A stretch of 64,000 nucleotides of DNA from Haliotis asinina (lineage: Eukaryota; Mollusca; Gastropoda; Lepetellida; Haliotidae): the NCBI RefSeq assembly GCF_037392515.1, contig NC_090291.1:14641001-14705000 (forward strand), written 5' to 3'. The position numbers and the translations under genes are program-made. This document shows, piece by piece, positions 22,809 through 35,600 of this stretch (the stretch's first letter is position 1; every line of letters begins with the position of its first letter). The notes beneath the pieces are model-generated. The model did not search any database, was not told the DNA's origin, and saw only the letters and a list, made by a program, of their open reading frames with translations.

Positions 22809-24849
22809 TCACTAACTACCCGAAACTAGAAAATACATTTCTTGAACTGAATTGTGCCTTAAGTTAAGAAATTCAGGACGTCCACTGTCAAAACGGCAAA
22901 AGGCAATTTGGAGCTAATTAAAACTGAAATTTAAAGCAACGAAAAGAACCCGTTGTTTCTCCATATTGTTGATTCTCTTAAGACAAAAATATAGGTTTGG
23001 ACTGACTAAACGAAAAATTGAAAAGAAATGGGAATGATGGTAAATTACATTACCGCAACCTACCCATGTCCTGGAATGACTACATTAACACGTACGACTC
23101 ATGAATGGATTCTGAAGTCTCTTCCTTGCACTGATCTTCTTGAGCGACCGAGTCTATAAGAAGCTGATCGACTCAACGTGAGATGTTCTCACAAGAGCAG
23201 AAAATTCGGAGTCCATTCCAAACCACAAGGGAACATTCCAGAGGGGATTCCTTTAGGCCTTCGCATTCTTGTTTTTCTTTATTTCCTTTCAGATTTCTTC
23301 TCAATAAAAAACGATAGTCACTATACCTCCTTAGGACAGATCTCCAAAACCGCTTACTCCCCTCCTTTACATGAATGTGTTACGGTTAAGAATTTACCGT
23401 GACAACAATTTAAGAAATCCCCTTGTAAACCAGCAAAACAGAACAAAGGCAAGTTGTTTACGTTCAAATTATGTTATTATGCAACGAGAGCAAGGTGTAC
23501 AAAGTCACAAGTCAATATAACAATGCGGATTCCAGGTAGAATTCAAGAGAGACAAAATCTAAGTCAATGGGTCACAAAATACAATATAGCAAACTCACCA
23601 AAGTCTTGGTGTGAGAGAAAATCAACTATGGCAGAATGTCAACATAGCGATCGGTGCGACAGCAGATAATGTAGATTGAGGCGTTGACGGGTTTTCAAGC
23701 GTGACAGTGATGTGAATGAGTATGAGTGTCACCCTCCGCACGGCAACCAGCCTTTACATATATTTACAAAGTCATTTCCCGAAAGTTCGGGCCCAAACGA
23801 ACATCGTCAACATTGTAGAATGCCCTAGAATAAGTCTCCCGGAAGTAAACATCGAAAACTAGGAGAAGATAAATTCCGGAAAAACCAGAATGGTAAAAGT
23901 GTTGACCAGCTATTAAAACGAAATGTGACCCATCATATTTAATATTCAAAACACTAAACATTGTGACCCAATAATATTTTTTTCTGAATTAATAGCAAAA
24001 TATACGGAAAATACACACTCGTAACAAATGACATAGGGATCCTTGCCAAGGAGATAACAGTTTGAAAAGCACATGTTCTCTTTATTGTGTCCTTTCTAAT
24101 GATATTGGACTCACGGTTACAATATCTGATACGCTGTATTTGAAAGGTGGTAAGGTAATTAAGGGTGGATCGGTTACGTTACAAGATGAGGAGTTACTGA
24201 GCATCCTGCGATAGGATCAGACCTACACCTACCTCGCAATGCAAGTTCGAGACAAACCCCAGAATGGCCAGATTCAAGGCAAAATTCGAGCCGAGTATGA
24301 AACTTCACTGAAAGAAAATCTGAAGCCCGTCATGGCACCACCATGATCATACACACCTATCATGCTTCTAAATGTGTTTGAAATAGGCCCATACACAGCC
24401 TCAGACGAATTCCAGAATCCCAATGAATGTATTTATATCATCAATTTTGTCTGTCCTTCTTGAAAGCAATGTGATTGGCAAGATTCAGCAAAAGCATGTT
24501 AAATGTGCGGGCCTCGCCTTTGAAATGAGTCTCTTCCATCGAGAGAACACTGGCTTCAGACGTCTCTTTTTTATCGGTGCCCTTGGTTTGGTACTTCGTC
24601 ATTTCTTGTGGCAGATCAGGAGTTTACCTGGATCCGCACTAGGAGTACAGCCATTCGGATAAGCTGGATAGTGTTGGGGAGACACTATATTCTCCGGAAA
24701 GTTCTTGTGTTTTCTACGAGGAAGCGTTTCCTGTGACATGTTCCGTTTGGCTGTCTGTAGAGGGTCAACGACTCTGAGCTGATGATGAGAATTACCCGCC
24801 AGGCTGTCAGGAGCACCTTAACCTTCACTAAATCAGTTTCTGCTTAATC
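22809..24849. other. Insertion in the 5' intron of TRIM C
   Basis: About 2 kb absent from the TRIM B intron. It starts inside a SINE and contains the LINE fragment at 24140-24335. The rest has only short open frames that I do not trust. It is probably a composite of transposon debris. Confidence 0.5.
24140..24335 (+). mobile_element. LINE reverse-transcriptase fragment
   Basis: One frame, with a single stop, reads 'GKVIKGGSVTLQDEELLSIL' and then DQTYTYLAMQVRDKPQNGQ and 'KIRAEYETSLKENLK'. This resembles the 'YKYLG...KIRAEYFRR...' segment just beyond the catalytic region in several mollusc non-LTR elements. It is a short inactive piece of a family different from the element at 2464-4251. Confidence 0.55.

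Positions 24850-24905
<56 letters not shown>
24850..24905. repeat. (AGT)n microsatellite
   Basis: About 18 uninterrupted agt triplets in the 5' intron of TRIM C. Confidence 0.95.
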
Positions 24906-25236
24906 GAAGCAAGTGTATACTGAAAAAAAACTGTCTTACAAAGACATACATTCACAGACACAATGAAAATTTACTGACATGCCTGGTTGGTTTGGATATT
25001 TCATCTGGCAGCCCAAGAAGCGAAACAGCTAGCTGAACAATTTTAATGACGCCCTGTATACGTACTGACCATTAGCAAGGCTCCGAGTCAAATTTCTACG
25101 GTGTCTTCTTTTGTGTTTGGAATAACTTCTCCATGTCTAGTCCAGATTTTCAATATTAGTACCGGCAGCAAAGTATTGGTGGGATGTAGTAGGTTTCAGT
25201 CATTCCATTCAAGTGACGTCTTTTCACTTGTTTCAG

Positions 25237-27410
25237 ATGGCGACTGCAAAGAGGCTGACAGACAACTATCTAACCTGTGTCATTTGTACAGAAGTGTTCA
25301 GAGACCCTGTCACACTTCAGTGTAATCACACATTCTGCAAGTCCTGTCTGCTGAAATACACCAAAACACAGTCTGAAGGAATAAAGGCCAAGTTCATCCC
25401 ATGTCCTTCCTGCAGACAGAGGACGAACGTGACCAACCCTGGCAGTCCAGTGGAGGAGTGGATCAGTCATCTGAAGCCAAGCCACGTCCTACAGGGTCTG
25501 ATGGATGATTTTGGACCAGGGACAGAAGGTGAATGTTTCATTGTATGTTACACAGGCAGATAATGTCAACAAAACTGCCCAACCCTGGCAATCCAGTGGA
25601 GGAGTTTGTCAGTCATCTGAAACCAAGCAGCGTCATTCAGAGACTGATGGATGATTTGGGATTGGGGTCAGAAGGTGACTTTTTGTATGTTACACGATCA
25701 TGTCCCTCCAGATAAGATTGATAGAATTACACGTACCTCTTTGCAAAGAAGCATACAGAAAAAGTTGTTTACACTTGCATAGTATGGTCTTTTATACACA
25801 TAAAGTACGTCAGTTTGTAACGTTGGTTTGAAAATACTGAAACTAAATAGCTGCAATTTGTTCAGGATTCCATCTAGTAGTCAGTTCTTTACACCTAAAC
25901 AGAGAGCGGAAGATGCATTGTGTAACCGCCAAAGTGTAGACATAATTGATTTGTCGAAGCCATCTTGTTAAAGACAACTATTGATGCGTATGGTGTGAAA
26001 TTATCAACCAACATCAAAATGTAATGACTGCTGAATGCTTAACATCAAATACCTCTGTAAGAACAGTAGAATCCTAACAGTCCGTAATATATTAATATTT
26101 TTATCAATTGTTTTCTGTAACATTTTATATTATGATATGCATGCAATGGGTGCAGCTTAAGATCTACAGGTTACTCAAGTTTCACCAGTAAACCGTCTCA
26201 GTAATAAAGAGGTGACAGTGCATTATCTCAGATGAAGTGAAGTTATATTAATGTTTTACTAAACGATTCAGGTTGGAAATGGTCAAAAGCAAGTGACAAG
26301 TGAGTTGACTATTTGCCAGTTAATGTCCTTTGTCAACCACTCGCGTAATGACGGGAAATATTGATTTCATCACACATATATCAACAAATATCCCGATTTT
26401 ATTCAGCCTCTGAGAGTGGAGAATGCAGTGTCTGCAGGAACCAACAAAAGAAGACCCCAGCAACATCATGGTGCTCCTCTTGCGATTCATTCTTCTGCAA
26501 TGGTTGCTTGACTTTGCATGGAGTAATGCCACTATCTCGGAACCATAAAGTTGTCGCTTTACCTGAATCTGATGAACCTCAACTGGGCGATGCTGAAATC
26601 GTCCAAAACGTGTGTGATCGTGAATCTGTGCCTAACCTGATCCAAACCATTCACTGTAAGAAAGTACGTGGCATAGCGCATCCAATGCTTAAGGATATAA
26701 CAGTGTTAGTTGTTGATGGTATAAAGGTTACTGTGGTTGTTGATTATATTAACAAGGTGGTTCTCACATATTACACACATGACGATCCTTGTCCTAAATA
26801 CATTCAGCTTTCTGCTGGACCTTGCACAGTAATACAGTTAACTAACCGTCAGGTAGTTATTACTGTTCCAAACAGTAATGAAATAGTTACTTTGAAGGTT
26901 TACCCACATCCTGTAATACTGTCCACTGTCAAAACATACAGATCCTACTATGGACTAGCTTACTTTAGTCCTTCACGACTGGTGGCTGGTGGAATAGATA
27001 GGACTGATATACTGGACATGGAAGGAAATGTACTGAAATCTATCAACACGAGTCCGGTATCCAGTCCAGACTATATACATGTCACCGGAAATCGGAAAGT
27101 GATAGTTAGCGAAGGGGAAAATAAATCACTTGTATCTGTGACTAGTCAAGGAGGAACTGTTTTCACCTACACCCCCACGGAAGACAGAGTTTTGAAATAT
27201 CCTCAAGGCATCACAACAACCAGCACTGGAGACATCCTGATTGTAGACAAATACTCACACAAAGTGATTCAACTAACAGAGTCAGGACAGTTTGTCAGAC
27301 ACGTTCTTACAGCCCAGAATGGTATTGAGTCTCCACGTGGAATATATTTGGACACAGACGGCCTGCTGTATGTAACCTGTCATAACTGTTTGAAAATATT
27401 CAAATTTTAA
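25237..27410 (+). CDS. TRIM-type protein lacking B-box 2 and coiled coil (unit C)
   Basis: Exons 25237-25528 (donor acagaag|gtgaat) and 26407-27410 (acceptor ttttattcag|cc), phase 1, give 431 aa. The RING keeps all eight ligands (C14 to C59, as in TRIM B). B-box 1 is complete (ECSVCRNQQ...WCSSCDSFFCNGC, residues about 103-144). At about residue 155 the chain passes directly from 'VVALPESD' to 'EPQLGDAEIVQ', which in B and D are about 205 residues apart. B-box 2 and the whole coiled coil are gone in frame. The propeller (about 195-431) is intact to 'NCLKIFKF'. TRIM proteins dimerise through the coiled coil, so this copy may be monomeric or a decoy. The open frame is undamaged, which argues against a simple pseudogene. 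Its 5' exon would lie at 22175-22255. Confidence 0.85.
25576..25674 (+). repeat. Tandem partial copy of the RING exon 3' part
   Basis: Just after the RING exon of TRIM C its last third is repeated: 'NPGNPVEEFVSHLKPSSVIQ' and RLMDDLGLGSEG, ending at the same kind of donor (cagaag|gtgact). The frame is open, but no convincing acceptor stands before it. It could be a used alternative donor end or a relic of a second RING exon. Confidence 0.75.
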
Positions 27411-28580
27411 AGACTCTCACTTTGAATGCGGAAGGTCCTTCCCCTTTGCGTCGGCGTGTGGAAATAGAGCCAAACAGAGAAAATTATTTGAATTTGTTTG
27501 GGGCTGGTTTGCTTGCATCTGTGAATATGCAATGTAAAAGCCTACGGCGTTGAAACCTAGGTGGAACAGGACTGTGAGGCGTCGCTTATGAACTCAGAAA
27601 TTGATTCAGATATGAAACTACACAATCTTAGACTGAAAAGTATAAGTCAGTGTAGAATTCAAAGTACTAACACTATCAAAAAGATATTTATATGGTACAC
27701 CACCACAATAACTCTTTGAGCTGATGGAACAACATCACCAAAACACAAACATCCTTAACTCAGTTTCTATGTATTGTCCCCAACTTAACCATCTCCACTA
27801 TTTGGCTACAGAAGATTTCCCTGTCAAGCGTCAGTCTTCTAGAATTCTCTTCCAGTAGAGTTGACCTAAACACCCTGCCCATCAAGAAATATTGCGACTG
27901 GTCTATTAGTCTAATTTGTAGCGCTATGAGCTTCTCGCGTGGTGTTTGGCGCTTTACAAATAGACTCATTATTATTATTGTTTCGTTATTTTAGTAAACA
28001 AATAGTAGTTATGGGAAATGTATTTTCCAAAATATTTAGATTCCAATAAGAAATTACTGCCTGTGCTTTCCCTTGCCTCTCCTACATATAGTGACTGTCT
28101 GTCTTTAAAGGTGAGTGTCTGTTTCATAAATCTACACACCTCCCCCAGTCGTTTCATGTAAGCAGTAAAGTTGTCATGACTATTTGTTCCTGACACATAC
28201 TGGAATATTGGAAACATTTACAATATAACTGTGGTTAATATAACATATATGTGTGCATGTTAAAGCATGTAAGAGTGTGTCTGCATGTCTGTTTGTTCAT
28301 CTCAGTGTGTGCATGAGCGTGTGTGACTTTACATGTGTTTGTGTTTGAGAGTGTTTCTGACGATGAGTGTGTACTGTAGGGTGTGAATTTATAGGTGTTG
28401 GTGTAGGTATCAGTGAGTGCGTTTGTATACTACTGGAATAAAGTAACTGTGCATAATTTGATGTTATGTCATTTGGTAACACAAACAGGTAATATTGTTA
28501 ACATGATTTTTTTGTGTTTCCCCTAATCACCATTTAACCGTAGACAGGACTTCTACATGACTATCAATATCTGCATGGCA
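27411..28580. other. Intergenic after TRIM C, with a retroelement-like tail
   Basis: No gene recognised. At about 27890-27985 the words 'gtagcgctatgagc' and 'ggcgctttacaaat' followed by attattattattg resemble the 3' tail of a LINE or SINE. At 28250-28440 it is tg-rich. No peptide gene is found here, unlike units A, B and D. Confidence 0.45.
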
Positions 28581-28589
28581 CTATGCATC

Positions 28590-29065
28590 TTGAAGAAATG
28601 TGGTGTCAAAAGTCAGTTCACAAGTTCAGCATCGTGTATGTCCACCACGTACTTTGATGTTTCACCAAACTGTTGACGTTGAACAACACATGCGTCAGCA
28701 TACCGTTCACCTCGCCGTCTGTACACCCTAGCTCTGCCATTTGACCAATCTAGATGAAAATTCGAATGGTCAGTGAACAAAACACCATACTAATGTTTTC
28801 ACCTACCTATACCATAGGGGTTGTCTGCACTAGTTAAATCGTGCCGGTCTGTAACGCTGGGGCAAAATTGGATATATTTCAGGCCGTAGGGCCGGATCTT
28901 GTTCTCCCTCAATCTGGTTCGTACATTCTTGGAAGAGTTTGGATGTAAGCCAGGCATGCTCTGAGCAGTCACACCGACAGTCTGGAATCGATTTCTAAGA
29001 TGCGCGTGGTTGTCTTGGTCCTTCACGCATGGAACAGTCTGCCTTCCATTGCCCGGGGACACGAG
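28590..29065 (-). mobile_element. Tc1/mariner-type transposase relic
   Basis: On the - strand: 'NHAHLRNRFQTVGVTAQSMP' and GLHPNSSKNVRTRLRENKIRP, typical of the second helix-turn-helix of Tc1 transposases. In a shifted frame further on come 'GVLFTDHSNFHLDWSNGRAR' and VYRRRGERYADACVVQRQ, the catalytic core around the second acidic residue (here FTDHS in place of FTDES). The start, end and terminal repeats were not found. It is broken by frame changes and internal loss. Confidence 0.85.
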
Positions 29066-29827
29066 AAAACGACCGAAATGTACACACTGAATTAATACTT
29101 GAATATTTAATCACTGGAAATGCTGTGGATATTTTAGGATTATTACCCTTTAAATAAATTAGAAAATGTTTTGGTTATTTAATGGTCCGTTCTCTAAGGT
29201 TTCACGGTTAGTATGAAGTAACCGCACACTCTTCCAAAGAGTAGTATGGAAGACTTTACCGGTATGGGACCTTCGAACTCACTTCAAGAATGCACCATTT
29301 ACACTCACGAAAAGTCTTCATCACCCCACATCTGCACAATATGCGGAGCCTACCTCCGGTGTACCCGACCATGATATTGCTACTTTTGAGAATGTGCTAC
29401 CGTTTATCTCTGAAGTGGAAACAGATATTTTTCAATCTTCTACCTATCGCATCAGTTCATATTTGGACATATCCCCTTCAAGCAATACTATAGCAGACAA
29501 TAATTTGCATTTCCGAAATTGACATATACATCTCGATTGTAATATCATAGTGTAAATTGTAAATCCTGTATTTTTTCGAAAAGTCCGGGTTTTTTTCAAA
29601 TGGACATTTGATCTGAATGCAGAGTCACTTTTATGCCATGTCCAGTTGGACGTAATCATAATGTCACTTTTAAGGAAATACAATCTGAATGCTGAGTATA
29701 GAGTAGTATTGATCATGTCTTTGCTGAAGGTATCTCCGGTTTGGAAATTAGTAGCGCATTTGTGGACGTTGTGCCACTGACAGATTTCAGTCACGGTGAC
29801 GTCTTTCGGGGATAGACTGTGCTTCTC

Positions 29828-30018
29828 GTAAGAGGCGACTAACGGGATCGGGTAGTCAGGCTCGTTGACTTGGTTGACACATGTCATCGGTTCCCAACTG
29901 CGGAGATCGATGCTCATGTTGTTGATCACAGGATTGTCTGCTCCAGACTCGATTATTTACAGACCGCCACCATATAACTGGGATATTGCTGAGTGCGGCG
30001 TAAAGCTAAGCTCACTCA
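29828..30018 (-). mobile_element. R2 dispersed repeat
   Basis: Near-complete copy, reverse orientation: 'gtaagaggcgactaacggga' to 'gctgagtgcggcgtaaagct'. The 161-aa open frame from 29929 starts inside this repeat and is not a gene. Confidence 0.9.
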
Positions 30019-30900
30019 CGCACTTTCGGGGATAGGTGACACCCCTGTCAGCATTGAATTTAAAGTGTTGTGTGTCTGTCCCACTCATTTGACATTGCAC
30101 GGTTGCGGCTCCTCACACTCATCTCACATCTTCATCGACTATTTATACTCAAGAAAGCTAATTTAGATTTGAACTTCATAAATAAGTGTGTGTTATTGTT
30201 ATGGAATATCTATGAGTTGCACATGTTTACACGCAGCTAATATGTATATACATTTTCTGGCATTCCTGCAACCAACTCAACTCCCTGAGGAGTATTCAAC
30301 GCATGCAGCCTGTTAAGCGCGGCGGGATATCACGCAGTCGCATCCTCACAGGAAGAAGTACAAACTGTACAAGCTCATAATCATTGAGGCATAACGTTAT
30401 TGTGTTGATATAAAATGACATAAATTATCTGATACAATCACAACACAAATGTTGATCCCATGCGATCATATAGTATACATATGTTAAATATAACGATATA
30501 TGATAACTTTCTACGTCCCCACCATGACATTCTTGCACCATACTTACGAGTTACATCACATGTGTTCATTAGAAATAGCAAATCAATGAAACGTCCAGAT
30601 ATAGTCAGATGGTTCAGTTTATAGAAATACTAACAAACACCTTGAGACGGTTACTATTTCGAAACAGGTTGCAATACACATGAAGAGACAAAAATATAAC
30701 GTAGCCCCTTCTTAATTGCGTGGCCGTTTGGCAAATACAGTAGGTGAAATATGTAGGTACAGTTAAGAAATGCATATCAATAATTGTTTCCGTTTTAGAC
30801 AATGCCTTGTATATCGAATCAGATATTTACACATGAAAAGGTGGTCACATGAATGAGATGTCTGTTTACAACATGCGTATGTTCCAAGTTCATCCCGGCT
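30019..30900. other. Intergenic, nothing recognised
   Basis: AT-rich sequence upstream of the TRIM D promoter candidate. No gene, repeat or RNA signal recognised. Confidence 0.5.
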
Positions 30901-30905
30901 CTTTT

Positions 30906-31004
30906 GATCACGTGATGGAACCGTGTCACGTGACCCACGTATGGCGAGGAAGTGAAACACTTCGAGAGAGACTGACGCTGTGATATCGTGTGAGTCCATT
31001 GCAG
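30906..31004 (+). promoter_or_regulatory. Putative promoter element and 5' exon of TRIM D
   Basis: Palindrome gatcacgtgat at 30906-30916 with a second CACGTG in 'gtcacgtgac' at 30926-30935. Then comes a purine-rich stretch and the donor ccattgcag|gtaact at 31004/31005. The late part resembles the relic before unit A, and the palindrome matches units B and C. Confidence 0.55.
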
Positions 31005-31334
31005 GTAACTGACAAGGTCAACTGATAAAGAACGTTTGGGGTTTTTAATACTTCAGAAACTAGAACTGTACTAGCCAAATTAGCCTAAATTCTAGTTGGG
31101 TAAAGTACGTTTGTTCACATGAACGTGACTCTTGGGTCACAGTGACCTGGCAATGCCGAAGCTGGGACTGGTTATTGATTGATCCCGTGAGGTCCGTGTA
31201 GACTATGATGTGTAATATGCATAATTATGTATATCAGCGCATTTTGTCTTCACAAAATAAGCAAATATGACCCATTTATTGCTTCGATTTTCAACGGCAA
31301 GTACAATTTTTAAGCCGTTTAGTTTCTTCAGTGG

Positions 31335-31631
31335 TACTAGAAGCTGAGGGAGTAGTAGCAGTAGCTGTAGTAGTAATTTAAGTAGTTTGTAAATGGTAGT
31401 ATTGGTAGTAAAAGTAAAGTGGCGACTGTAGCAGAGTAATGGTTGCAAGTGGTAGTAGTAGTAGTAGTAGTAGTTGCAGATGTAGTAGTAGTAGTAGTAG
31501 ATGTAGTAGGAGTAGTTGTTGTAGTGTAAGTTTTATTATTGTAAGAGAAGCAGAGAATAATCGGAGTAGTGGTTGCAAGAGGTAGTAATAGTAGTAGTAG
31601 CAGCAGCAGCACTAGTAGTAGTAGTAGTTGT

Positions 31632-31669
<38 letters not shown>

Positions 31670-31715
31670 CAGCAGTAGCAGCAGCAGTAGTAACAGTAGT
31701 ACACATCATTCGTGA
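31335..31715. repeat. AGT/AGC triplet-repeat tract
   Basis: Long imperfect agt and agc runs (31450-31510, 31585-31690) in the 5' intron of TRIM D. Poly-Val, poly-Ala and poly-Thr open frames across it are artefacts. The rest of the intron to 32262 has nothing recognised. Confidence 0.9.
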
Positions 31716-32262
31716 TGTCCGTAAGGGTTTAAAGCGCTCGACTTTCACAATAACGTAGTGTACATGAATTGCTTGTATAAGATTGTTGGAAGATGCTCAG
31801 GGGTGTTTCATAGGAGGTACTTCCTTTCCACCTCCAGAGACGAACAAATTGTATATTCTGATTCACTCAGCATGTATATACCGTTAAAGGACAGGAAATG
31901 ATCAATTATTTTTCTATTTGGTTGCACATATAAGGAGACTACAAGAAAACGTATTCCTAGTAACAAAATCCACAGGTTTATATAAACAATTATACTTATA
32001 TACTAGTATTATACTATTCGGATAACTCTGGTGACAGCAGTTTGTAATACGGTAATCGGCAAGTTGAAATATTTTTTAAAAATATTTGTCCAGTCGCTTT
32101 TTAAGCACAACTTTCTGCGCATCATACGTCAAGATGTTACGTGAATTTCGTTTAACGTCAACCACACACTATTTATATACAGCTCTTATGAGGGAAGATC
32201 TAATTCAGCTGCGCCGGTTTGTCTCCGTTTGCGTCGGGGAATAGTCCTTTCATTGGTTTCAG

Positions 32263-34541
32263 ATGGCGACCGCTAAAAAGCTGACAGACAATCACCTGAC
32301 CTGTGTCATCTGCACAGAGGTGTACACAGACCCTGTCACACTTCAGTGTAATCACACATTCTGCAAGTCCTGTCTGCTGAAATACACCAAAACACAGTCT
32401 GAAGCAATAAAAGCCAAGTTCATTCCATGTCCTTCCTGTAGACAGAGGACGAAGGTGACTAACCCTGGCAATCCAGTGGAGGAGTGGGTCAGTCATCTGA
32501 AGCCAAGCCACGTCATACAGGGTCTGATGGACGATTTTGGACCAGGGACAGAAGGTGAATGTTTCATTGTATGTTACACAGGCAGAAAATGTCAACAGAT
32601 ATTGTATCAATCGTTTTCTGACATTTTATATTATGATATGCGCGAGTGCAGCTTAAAATACATATTGAAGGTACACCAGGATATCTTCTCAATTATAAAG
32701 AGGAAACCGGGCATTATCTTGAAAAAAAGCGAAGCATAAATAATACCAAATGATCTTAATGTTTAGAATTAGAGTTAGATTAGAAATGGCCTGCAGAAAA
32801 AAGATACGTGGAATGATGATTTGCCTGTTGAACTGATGTAGTGATATCAGCCACTCGATTAATGACAACAAACACTGATTTCATCACACGTAATAAGATA
32901 TCCTGATTCTATTCAGGCTTCGAGACTGGAGAATGCAGTGTCTGCAGGAACCAACAAAAGAAGACTCCAGCAACATCATGGTGCTCCTCTTGCGATTCGT
33001 TTTTCTGTTATGGTTGCTTGAATCTGCATGAAGCGATGCCACTATCTCGGAATCATGAAGTTGTCATTTTATCTGAATCTAGCAAACTCAAAACGGCATC
33101 AAAGCGCCCATTCATGTGCAAACATCACAGTAGCAAACAGATCGAGTTCTTCTGCATAGATTGCAATGTTGCCATTTGTACGATATGCTGCAGCATAAAA
33201 CACAGAAAGTGTGATGACGTTGACACCATTGAGAAGATGACACCACAAATTAAAGGAAAGCTACGAAAACGGACCCAGGAACTAAATGTCAGAATCGGGA
33301 ACATTAAGCATGGCATTTCTGCAGGGAAGAAGCAGGGCGAGGACTTCAAGAACAAGATAGAAGAAGTTAAAGGTCAAATCAGACATACACTATCCAAGGT
33401 GGTAAAAATGATTATGAGGAAAGAAAAACAACTTTTACGTGATATTGATGAATGTTCCACTCAATATTTGCAGCAGATATATGCAGATATAAAATCTAAG
33501 GAGATTCAACTACAAATATACCAGCAGCAGTATGAGTTAACTGTCAATGCTGTGTCGTCCAGCTGTGAGATGGACATGTGTGTCGTCTATGAGTCTGTGT
33601 GTGGAGCATCTTTAGATAGCAGCTTCACGGACAAGAGACCAGCGCCAGCAAGGGTCGTATTCACACACAACATGGACAAACTGAGTAAAACAGTTAATGA
33701 ACTTCATCTAGGCGATGTTAAAATCGTTCAAGACGTGTGTGATCGTGAATCTGTCCCTACCTTATATCAGACCATTTACTGCAATAAAGGACGTGACATG
33801 ACACATCATGATTGTGACGTGACGGTGTTGGCTGTTGATGGCATGCGTGTTGTTGTTGTTGCTGATTATGATAACATGAGACTTCACACAAATTACACAA
33901 GCGACATACAGTGTCCTACATACATTCAGCTGGCTAACGGACCTTGGCGAATAACGCAGTTAACTGACTGTCAAGTAGCTGTTAGTGTTCCAGACGGTAA
34001 GGAAATAGTTACCGTGAAGGTTTACCCACATCTTGTTAAGCTGTCAACTATCAAAACAAACCGATCTTACTACGGACTTGCCTCTCTGAGTCCTTCGCGA
34101 CTGGTGGCAGGCTCAACAGGTAGGACTGATATTCTGGACATGAAAGGGAATGTGTTGAAATCCATCGACACGGGGCAGGTTGCTACTCCGTCCTATATCC
34201 ATGTCACCGGAAATCGGAACCTGATAGTCAGTCATGGAATGATTAACTCCCTTGAATCGGTTACCAGTGAAGGAAAAGCTGTTTTCACATACACTCCCAC
34301 AGGAGACAGATCTCTGAAGTGTCCTCGAGGCATCACATCAACCAGCACAGGAGACATCCTGCTTGCAGACAGAGACTCCCACAAAGTGATTCAGCTAACA
34401 GAGTCAGGACAGTTTGTCAGAGACGTTCTCACAGCACAGAATGGTATTCGGTCACCACGTGGAATATGTTTGGACCCAGACGGCCTGCTGTACGTAACCT
34501 GTAAGAACTGTGTGAAAGTATTCAGTTTTCAAAGGCACTGA
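32263..34541 (+). CDS. TRIM-type RING/B-box/coiled-coil/NHL-like protein (unit D)
   Basis: Exons 32263-32554 and 32917-34541 (donor acagaag|gtgaat, acceptor ctattcag|gc, phase 1) give 638 aa. All eight RING ligands (C14, C17, C29, H31, C34, C37, C56, C59), B-box 1 (C104 to H144) and B-box 2 (C165, H168, C177, C180, C185, C188, H193, C196) are present. A coiled coil follows ('KRTQELNVRIGNIKHGISAG' and onward, about 200-330), then the propeller from about 400, ending 'NCVKVFSFQRH'. Compared with TRIM B, most changes lie in the coiled coil and the linker before the propeller. It is probably an E3 ubiquitin ligase of the same type. It is the most complete unit in the window, with promoter candidate, 5' exon, both coding exons and a poly(A) signal at 34871. 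Confidence 0.94.
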
Positions 34542-34870
34542 CTTCGGAAACCGAAAGCGTTTTCATCGTTGCTTGATTGTTTGGGAATGGTGTTCAACAG
34601 AAAGAATGTTCGGCATATGCGTGTACAGCGATTACTGCCCTGTTACATGATCAGTCAGAAACTGAGGTTCAGGTAAAGACTGTATTTCTAGGGACAGCAT
34701 ATGTGAAGTATTTAGATAACATTTGAAGTAAAGACAGTGACATCTCTTGTTGTCTGTATATGTAGCGGTTGTGTGTTCTTGGTAGAGAGTGGCTATTACA
34801 TAAAACTGCACACATAAATCGTTTTTCATGTAAACAGTAAGGTGGTTTACAGTTATGATCGTTAATTCTT

Positions 34871-34876
34871 AATAAA
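34871..34876 (+). terminator. Possible polyadenylation signal of TRIM D
   Basis: AATAAA about 330 bp after the stop codon; the nearest clear signal on this strand. Confidence 0.4.
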
Positions 34877-34914
34877 CCCGATCTATATACTATGATCACG
34901 AACGGCAATACACT

Positions 34915-35165
34915 GTGTGGTGTATCTGTGCATATGTTTCAGCTGAAAGTGTGTGTATTAGTATCTCCTATGTGCATGATTTCATGAGTGTGTCTGTATG
35001 TGAAATGTGTCTGTGTGAGAATGTGTCTGTGTCTGCGTGTCCCTGTGTGACAGTGTCTGATTGTCAGAGGGTATTTGGGTGTGGGAGTGTTTGTGTGTGA
35101 GAGTGTGAGTGAGAGTGTGTCTGTGTTAGAGTGTCTGTGTGTGACAATGTGTGTGTCTGTGTGTA
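34915..35165. repeat. TG/GAG-rich low-complexity tract
   Basis: Imperfect gtgt and gagtgt repeats. Open frames on both strands here are compositional. Confidence 0.8.
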
Positions 35166-35600
35166 AATCTGTATGAATTAGTAAATGCATCCCTTTGTGC
35201 GTTTGTTTAGAATGTGCGAGTTTTTGATCAATGAATATTGCATTCTTTTTTACTGAATGATTCACTATATGTGGACTAAACGTCAGGTGCGTTTGTATGG
35301 CGTGTGTGTCAGTAATATCAGGTAACACTTTGCAGAGTCACATATACAATTGGGAAGCTGGCAACCCCAGCACTAAACTCTGTCTGACCACATTTACTTA
35401 CTTCAAGGCATTGCCCAACAGACGAATTTGAAGACAAAGTAATTGTTAAACCATGTTTCATAATCCTGTTGCAAAGAATTATTCAGAGTTGGCCTGAAAC
35501 ATTTTTCAGAAAATCCAAATATTCTTTCATTTACCCTCAATCCTGTGAAAATTTTGTTACTGTTCTGGTTTTTTTCCATGAATATTTGTACCAAAAGGAT

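Noticed and set aside
29444-29929. 161-aa open frame on the - strand
   Set aside because: It begins inside an R2 repeat, and the remainder has no recognisable domain.
31203-31758. Poly-Thr, poly-Leu and poly-Val/Ala open frames
   Set aside because: Translation of AGT/AGC triplet repeats in several frames.
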